A stretch of DNA of 7,448 nucleotides from Candidatus Cloacimonadota bacterium (GTDB lineage Bacteria > Cloacimonadota > Cloacimonadia > Cloacimonadales > Cloacimonadaceae), in the NCBI GenBank assembly GCA_028703735.1, contig JAQVMI010000083.1:1-7448 (forward strand), given 5' to 3'. This document shows positions 1 to 2,613 of the stretch, piece by piece. The position numbers and the translations under genes are program-made. How positions within the stretch are numbered: position 1 is the stretch's first letter; the number at the start of each line of letters is the position of its first letter. Under the pieces are notes generated by a model. It ran no database searches. It was not told where the DNA came from and saw only the letters and a program-made list of their open reading frames with translations.

Positions 1-306
1 CTTGCTGAAGAGAAAGAACATCTTCACAAAGATGGCAAAGGCATTGGGTGGCAGAGCGTCGTTTGGCACATTTACGCTGTTCAAACCTGCGTAGGTTCTA
101 AGCTCATCCTTGTATCCGGACGAAACGCTGCTGTAAATAAGTGCCAGGTTCTTCAATTTGTCCCCCATGCTGGTGTTATTGGCTGTCACCCTTGGGGTTA
201 CGTACTTGCGACCTATGCACAGACTGTTCTTACGATAACTCCCGAAGGTCATCTCATCCACAGTGCCGCTGTAGGTCTTGATTCCGAATTTGAATTTGAC
301 TTTCAT
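1..306 (-). CDS. Small protein of unknown family, 3' end missing (paralogue of the 524-961 gene)
   Basis: I do not recognise this protein. The first 102 codons are present and the frame runs off the left edge without a stop. The ATG at 304-306 follows a strong Shine-Dalgarno (AAGGAGGG on the minus strand, 315-322) with 8 nt spacing, which fixes the start. There is no signal peptide; the N-terminus is a basic, beta-prone stretch (MKVKFKFGIKTYSG). It aligns from the first residue with the 145-residue protein upstream: YSG (12-14), a following Asp, R-x-YV-x-P (33-38), Asn (43-44), Gly48, an NL pair (53-54), Tyr65, and L-x-x-Y (69-72). The two are therefore diverged paralogues in the same orientation. 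The 217-bp spacer between them is largely heptamer repeat. Function is unknown; a small structural or assembly protein of a lineage-specific element is possible but unproven. Confidence 0.75.
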   Translation of the reverse strand, partial: MKVKFKFGIKTYSGTVDEMTFGSYRKNSLCIGRKYVTPRVTANNTSMGDKLKNLALIYSSVSSGYKDELRTYAGLNSVNVPNDALPPNAFAIFVKMFFLFSK

Positions 307-314
307 TATAAAAG

Positions 315-322
315 CCCTCCTT
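315..322 (-). promoter_or_regulatory. Shine-Dalgarno AAGGAGGG of the partial gene
   Basis: Minus-strand AAGGAGGG lies 8 nt before the ATG at 306. It closely resembles the GGAGGG leader of the 56-residue gene (1320-1325, also 8 nt spacing), so the two genes may share leader ancestry. Confidence 0.8.
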
Positions 323-326
323 TTTG

Positions 327-386
327 GTTAGTTAATAGTTAGAAGTTAATAGTTAGAGGTTAGACGTTAGAGGTTAGACGTTATGG
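327..386 (+). repeat. Heptamer tract 1 (GTTAnnn units)
   Basis: Directly seen: GTTA at 327, then eight contiguous 7-bp units from 331: GTTAATA, GTTAGAA, GTTAATA, GTTAGAG, GTTAGAC, GTTAGAG, GTTAGAC, GTTATGG. The GTTA core recurs exactly every 7 bp while the last three bases vary. The tract sits just upstream of the Shine-Dalgarno of the partial leftward gene, within its presumed leader or spacer. No function is evident. It has the same unit as the tracts at 482-516 and 2495-2613 but lies in the opposite orientation. Confidence 0.9.
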
Positions 387-481
387 GTGGTAGGGCTGAT
401 TATCGGATGCGTTAATAGGTAGCAACAAGATCAGGTTGTAAAGCCAAAGCCTAACCCACTCATTATTTTAGCAGCGCAGCT

Positions 482-516
482 TAACTCTTAACTCTTAACT
501 TTTAACTTCTAACGAC
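482..516 (-). repeat. Heptamer tract 2 (TAACnnn on +, GTTA on -)
   Basis: TAAC recurs at 482, 489, 496, 503 and 510, giving five units in exact 7-bp register (TAACTCT twice, TAACTTT, TAACTTC, TAACGAC). It begins 8 bp beyond the stop codon of the 145-residue gene (TGA, complement of 524-526). Bases 496-513 are complementary to 338-355 of tract 1 at 17 of 18 positions, so the 307-523 spacer could fold into a long hairpin. The 95 bp between the two tracts (387-481) show nothing else recognisable. Confidence 0.85.
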
Positions 517-523
517 AAACTCT

Positions 524-961
524 TCACATCTCATTCGCAAGTTTCTCATATCCTGCCACTACAGGTATCAATCCGCTTTCCACAGCCTGTTTTACGGAAC
601 GGCAGGGTAGATTGTTAGACTCTATATAGCTTCTTGTAATGGTAAGCAAATCCACAGAAGGGAATTGTTTTGCCATAGCGAACATCAGGGTTAAAAACAC
701 ATTACGCCAGCTTACAAACTGCTTTTCATGCGGCTGGTAGCTGTATAATGCCAGATACACCTTCAAATCGGCTACATAAGCTTCCGAAAGCTGTAGTGAT
801 TTTAAATTGCGCGAGATAGCGCCTAACTTGCGGTTACTGTTGCTTTCTTTAGGTACCACATAGCGACGGGCAATCAGCTTATCCAATCGCTTACTGTAAT
901 AATACACCAGTCCATCGCATTGCCCGGAATAGCGTAAAGGTAGGTTTAGGGTGATAATCAA
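524..961 (-). CDS. Small protein of unknown family, 145 aa (paralogue of the 1-306 gene)
   Basis: Not recognised. The start is TTG at 959-961, supported by AAGGAG at 968-973 with 6 nt spacing; no ATG is better placed. The protein is mixed polar and basic with no signal peptide and no confident membrane segment. Residues 84-99 are hydrophobic, but more like a buried helix. Visible marks are YSG (11-13), Asp16, R-R-Y-V-x-P (32-37), Asn43, Gly47, NL (52-53), Tyr62 and D-L-x-x-Y (65-69). The first 98 residues match the partial gene downstream in the same order, with one- and two-residue gaps. It lies mid-way in a leftward series (56-residue gene, this gene, partial gene). The spacers of 179 and 217 bp are filled with structured repeats, so operon membership is plausible but unproven. 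Confidence 0.8.
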   Translation of the reverse strand: MIITLNLPLRYSGQCDGLVYYYSKRLDKLIARRYVVPKESNSNRKLGAISRNLKSLQLSEAYVADLKVYLALYSYQPHEKQFVSWRNVFLTLMFAMAKQFPSVDLLTITRSYIESNNLPCRSVKQAVESGLIPVVAGYEKLANEM

Positions 962-967
962 AGGTTA

Positions 968-973
968 CTCCTT
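968..973 (-). promoter_or_regulatory. Shine-Dalgarno AAGGAG deciding a TTG start
   Basis: It lies 6 nt before TTG 959-961. It is part of a 12-nt leader word (minus strand AACAAGGAGTAA, 965-976) that is identical to the leader of the propeller gene at 4619-4630, which also starts with TTG. Confidence 0.75.
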
Positions 974-977
974 GTTT

Positions 978-1144
978 AGTGAGTGTGCTTCGCACAGTGA
1001 GATTTTCAAAGTGAGTATTTCACAGTGAGATTTGCAAAGTGAGTATTTCATAGTGAGTGTGCTACGCACAGTGAGTCTCACTGCTTTAGTTCTCACTGCC
1101 GCAGGCTCTCACTGCCGTAGGCACTCACTGGCGAAGCCTCTCAC
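978..1144. repeat. GTGAG/CTCAC minihairpin array 1
   Basis: Seven GTGAG words start at 979, 997, 1011, 1025, 1039, 1053 and 1071 (spacing 18, 14, 14, 14, 14, 18). A single T follows, then five CTCAC words at 1077, 1092, 1108, 1124 and 1140 (spacing 15, 16, 16, 16). Between the words sit miniature palindromes with a 3-nt centre. Examples are TGTGC-TTC-GCACA (984-996), TAT-TTC-ATA (1044-1052), TGTGC-TAC-GCACA (1058-1070), GCC-GCA-GGC (1098-1106), TGCC-GTA-GGCA (1113-1123) and GGC-GAA-GCC (1130-1138). Units at 1002-1038 have weaker stems, and 1082-1091 is irregular. Read on the CTCAC strand, the centres are GAA, GCA or GTA. The array fills the spacer between two leftward genes and supplies the stop codon of the 56-residue gene. 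Confidence 0.9.
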
Positions 1145-1311
1145 TTCTCCAGCTCTTTCCCCAGCCTGGCAATCACAATCTCCAAAACCATCATCACCAC
1201 CATTTCAAAGAACTTCTGTTCATCCTCTTCTTTCACCAAAGGGATGTTCACCAGTTTGTTAATGCGGGTTGCCAGCTCTACTGCCAGCGTTTTGATAAAA
1301 TCTGTATTCAT
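1141..1311 (-). CDS. Small acidic/amphipathic protein, 56 aa, unknown function
   Basis: Not recognised, but the gene signals are good. The ATG is at 1309-1311, preceded by GGAGGG (1320-1325) with 8 nt spacing, and the 56-codon frame ends at TGA 1141-1143. The sequence begins MNTDFIKTLAVELATRINKL and continues through a charged KEEDEQKFF stretch to a hydrophobic helix rich in Met, Val and Ile (about residues 37-48). It ends in a lysine/glutamate-rich tail, and the whole is probably helical. It is the first gene of the leftward series and diverges from the gene at 1543. The repeat arrays flank it tightly: array 2 lies upstream, and array 1 overlaps its last bases, so the stop codon is contributed by a CTCAC word. 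It is short enough for automated calling to miss. The hydrophobic helix could mark a small membrane protein or an oligomerising helix. Confidence 0.65.
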   Translation of the reverse strand: MNTDFIKTLAVELATRINKLVNIPLVKEEDEQKFFEMVVMMVLEIVIARLGKELEK

Positions 1312-1319
1312 AATTTATG

Positions 1320-1325
1320 CCCTCC
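1320..1325 (-). promoter_or_regulatory. Shine-Dalgarno GGAGGG of the 56-aa gene
   Basis: Minus-strand GGAGGG lies 8 nt before the ATG at 1311. It is the main argument that this short frame is a real gene. Confidence 0.75.
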
Positions 1326-1359
1326 TATCTATACACGTGGCACGCCAACTTACAAAAAA

Positions 1360-1465
1360 TGAGAGCCTACGGCAGTGAGAGCTGAAGCAGGGAGAGCTAA
1401 AGCAGGGAGACTCACTGTGCGAAGCACTCTCACTACGAAGTTCTCACTGTGCGAAGCACTCTCAC
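1360..1465. repeat. GTGAG/CTCAC minihairpin array 2
   Basis: The left half carries TGAG (1360), GTGAG (1375), GGGAG (1390) and GGGAG (1405). After one A, the right half carries CTCAC at 1411, 1429, 1443 and 1461 (spacing 18, 14, 18). Palindromes between the words are GCC-TAC-GGC (1365-1373), GTGC-GAA-GCAC (1417-1427 and again 1449-1459) and AC-GAA-GT (1435-1441). The two left units at 1380-1389 and 1395-1404 are irregular, with GCT/AGC arms around two bases. The organisation is the same as array 1, including the flip at a central near-palindrome. It fills the spacer between the divergent genes at 1311 and 1543 and ends 15 bp before the candidate promoter of the rightward gene. Confidence 0.9.
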
Positions 1466-1479
1466 TATAATAAAAAAGC

Positions 1480-1507
1480 TTGACACAAACCACTCCTATA
1501 ATACTAT
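1480..1507 (+). promoter_or_regulatory. Candidate sigma70-type promoter of the 1543 gene
   Basis: A perfect TTGACA lies at 1480-1485. A perfect TATAAT at 1497-1502 is only 11 nt away, which is too close for a normal pairing. TACTAT at 1502-1507 gives a 16-nt spacer with 4 of 6 matches. A second TATAAT stands at 1466-1471, just beyond array 2. The exact -10 is therefore uncertain, but the cluster sits 36-63 bp upstream of a well-supported start. Confidence 0.5.
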
Positions 1508-1530
1508 GTACTATATATCTTAGCCAATAT

Positions 1531-1536
1531 AGGAGG
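1531..1536 (+). promoter_or_regulatory. Shine-Dalgarno AGGAGG deciding the start at 1543
   Basis: AGGAGG lies 6 nt before ATG 1543. The frame is open upstream to a TTG at 1480, but that codon overlaps the TTGACA word and has no Shine-Dalgarno, so the shorter start is chosen. Confidence 0.85.
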
Positions 1537-1542
1537 CACAAA

Positions 1543-2109
1543 ATGGACAGCTCGAACTGTGTTACCAATCTTCTTGGTGAATATCCCGATTGGGAAGGCG
1601 CAAGAGTATTGCAATTGCTTATCCAACATCCTTATACCGATATCTATGCCAGCGTGGTGGAACTCTGTCTAAAAAACACTATCCCACCCCCTGAAGCAGA
1701 GAACCTCCGCTATCACCTGGCACCCATCAAAATGACCGATGAAGCCACTCTGAAAGCCGTAAAGAAACGCCTTAACCAGCTTATTGCTGTAGCGTCGCAT
1801 TCCGATGCGACGACTCTTACCCCCATCGTAGCGCATGATTCCAATCCTGCGAATGTACCCGTTTACGTAGCTTTGGAAAGGGACGCTACAGCCGAAATAC
1901 GTGCCCTAACCCAATACATAAAAGAAACCACCCTGCCCACAGGCACAATAAAATGCTTTAACGATGATGATACCAAAGCCTACCGTCGCCAAGCCGCTGC
2001 CATCAGCCGATTGCTGAACCAAGCCATAAAGGACGGACACCACGAAGCGGTTGCCATAGTAAAAGCCAACCTTAAAAAAGGCAAAATAATGCGCTGGGAA
2101 ACGCTTTAA
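1543..2109 (+). CDS. Hypothetical protein, 188 aa, unknown function
   Basis: Not recognised. The start is chosen from AGGAGG at 1531-1536. The protein is soluble-looking and mostly helical, with no signal peptide or membrane segment. Two helical sections carry similar endings: KKRLNQLIAVA near residues 75-85 and ISRLLNQAIKDG near 154-165. This may be an internal duplication. Between them, residues 82-117 are encoded by a palindromic stretch (1786-1892) that looks inserted. The C-terminus is basic (KANLKKGKIMRW). The gene is divergent from the small leftward genes and convergent with the propeller gene. Its TAA stop (2107-2109) abuts the 15-bp terminal inverted repeat of the 2109-2271 element. 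No function can be assigned. The strong promoter words and Shine-Dalgarno argue that it is expressed. Confidence 0.75.
   Translation: MDSSNCVTNLLGEYPDWEGARVLQLLIQHPYTDIYASVVELCLKNTIPPPEAENLRYHLAPIKMTDEATLKAVKKRLNQLIAVASHSDATTLTPIVAHDSNPANVPVYVALERDATAEIRALTQYIKETTLPTGTIKCFNDDDTKAYRRQAAAISRLLNQAIKDGHHEAVAIVKANLKKGKIMRWETL
1786..1892. repeat. Palindromic element inside a reading frame
   Basis: A perfect 11-bp inverted repeat, GCTGTAGCGTC (1786-1796) and GACGCTACAGC (1882-1892), encloses further hairpins. One is an 8-bp stem with loop TCCG (CGTCGCAT 1793-1800, ATGCGACG 1805-1812). Another is CGCA-t-GATT-CC-AATC-c-TGCG at about 1832-1851. The first hairpin competes with the closing stem. The stretch is translated in frame as residues 82-117 of the host gene. 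The form is that of a coding-region palindromic insertion, comparable in kind to Rickettsia palindromic elements. No relation to those is claimed. Confidence 0.6.
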
Positions 2110-2271
2110 GCAGGAGTCATTGCTACCGTTGTCATTCCGGACTTGATCAGGAATCTAATTTTGGCAGCAAGGACTGATGCGGGTGGTGATGCTTGGGTTC
2201 GCATGAGTCCTTGCCATCGTGTTTTGTTGCGAAGTTAGAGTTGCAAGCCGAAAATGGCAATGACTCCTGCT
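2109..2271. repeat. 163-bp palindromic (MITE-like) element
   Basis: The ends are a perfect 15-bp inverted repeat, AGCAGGAGTCATTGC (2109-2123) and its complement (2257-2271). Inside, AAGGACTGATGCG (2169-2181) pairs with 2200-2212 at 12 of 13 positions. ATTCC/GGAAT (2134-2138, 2150-2154) forms another small hairpin of a type common in bacterial intergenic repeats. No open frame of note is present. The left end begins at the last base of the upstream stop codon. It could act as a terminator-like structure, but there is no U-tract on the plus strand. Confidence 0.65.
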
Positions 2272-2306
2272 ATATGAGGGTGCAAACGAAGCCCGGAGGG
2301 CGAAAT

Positions 2307-2473
2307 ATCATAGCGATGGGTGCGCAGCGTAGCGGAGCCCCTCGAATAAGGTAAGCAATTGAATAAAAAGCCCTTCATGGGCGACATTTTCAAGGCATTG
2401 TAATGTCGCCCATAAAGGGCTTAATCTTGTGTCTGTGCCGTGCTACGAGGGGTTAACACACCCTCGCTATGAT
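2307..2473. repeat. Nested inverted repeat with a 21-bp inner hairpin
   Basis: The outer arms pair as ATCATAGCGA (2307-2316) with TCGCTATGAT (2464-2473), then GGGTG with CACCC, and CCCCTCG (2338-2344) with CGAGGGG (2446-2452); the spacer lengths inside the arms differ. The inner arms 2368-2388 and 2402-2422 are complementary at 20 of 21 positions around a 13-nt loop. The flank 2277-2305 resembles the left arm as a degenerate direct copy (GGGTGC...AAGC..GGAG). No reading frame is visible. The element lies between the 3' ends of convergent genes. Confidence 0.7.
2360..2422 (-). terminator. Probable intrinsic terminator for leftward transcription
   Basis: Read on the minus strand, the 21-bp hairpin (2422-2402 with 2388-2368, one mismatch) is followed by TTTTTATT, a reasonable U-tract. 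It lies about 170 bp downstream of the stop codon of the propeller gene. On the plus strand the hairpin is followed by AATCTTGTG, so termination in that direction would be weaker. The hairpin may primarily be the core of a repeat element that was co-opted. Confidence 0.5.
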
Positions 2474-2494
2474 CTGTCGCCTTCCAGGCTAAAC

Positions 2495-2613
2495 TAACCC
2501 TTAACCATTAACAAGCAACACCTAACGTCTAACCTCTAACGTCTAACCTCTAATGCTTAACGTCTAACACCTAACGTTTAACGTCTAACGTCTAACGTTT
2601 AACCTCTAACAAC
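2495..2613 (-). repeat. Heptamer tract 3, 17 units in register (TAACnnn on +)
   Basis: Seventeen contiguous 7-bp units run from TAACCCT (2495) to TAACAAC (2607-2613) with no register slip. Fifteen have an intact TAAC core; the exceptions are CAACACC (2516) and TAATGCT (2551). The commonest unit is TAACGTC, with TAACCTC next. The last three units extend into the 3' end of the propeller gene, whose stop codon and last six codons are written in heptamers. On the minus strand the unit reads GTTAGAC or GTTAGAG, as in tract 1. Confidence 0.95.

Noticed and set aside
327..386. Attachment site or iteron origin at heptamer tract 1
   Set aside because: No integrase, replication initiator or matching tRNA end is present; the same unit recurs at gene ends elsewhere in the window.
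1032..1262. Rightward 76-codon open frame
   Set aside because: It runs through array 1 and then antisense through the 56-residue gene, which has a strong Shine-Dalgarno; its composition follows the repeats.
978..1465. CRISPR array
   Set aside because: The constant word is only 5 bp, the spacers are 9-13 bp palindromes rather than unique sequence, orientation flips mid-array, and no cas gene is present.
1480..1542. Upstream extension of the 188-aa gene from TTG 1480
   Set aside because: It overlaps the TTGACA promoter word and the AGGAGG site; the ATG at 1543 is far better supported.
1350..1568. Leftward 72-codon open frame
   Set aside because: It is written largely in array 2 repeats and the promoter of the rightward gene, with no ribosome site.
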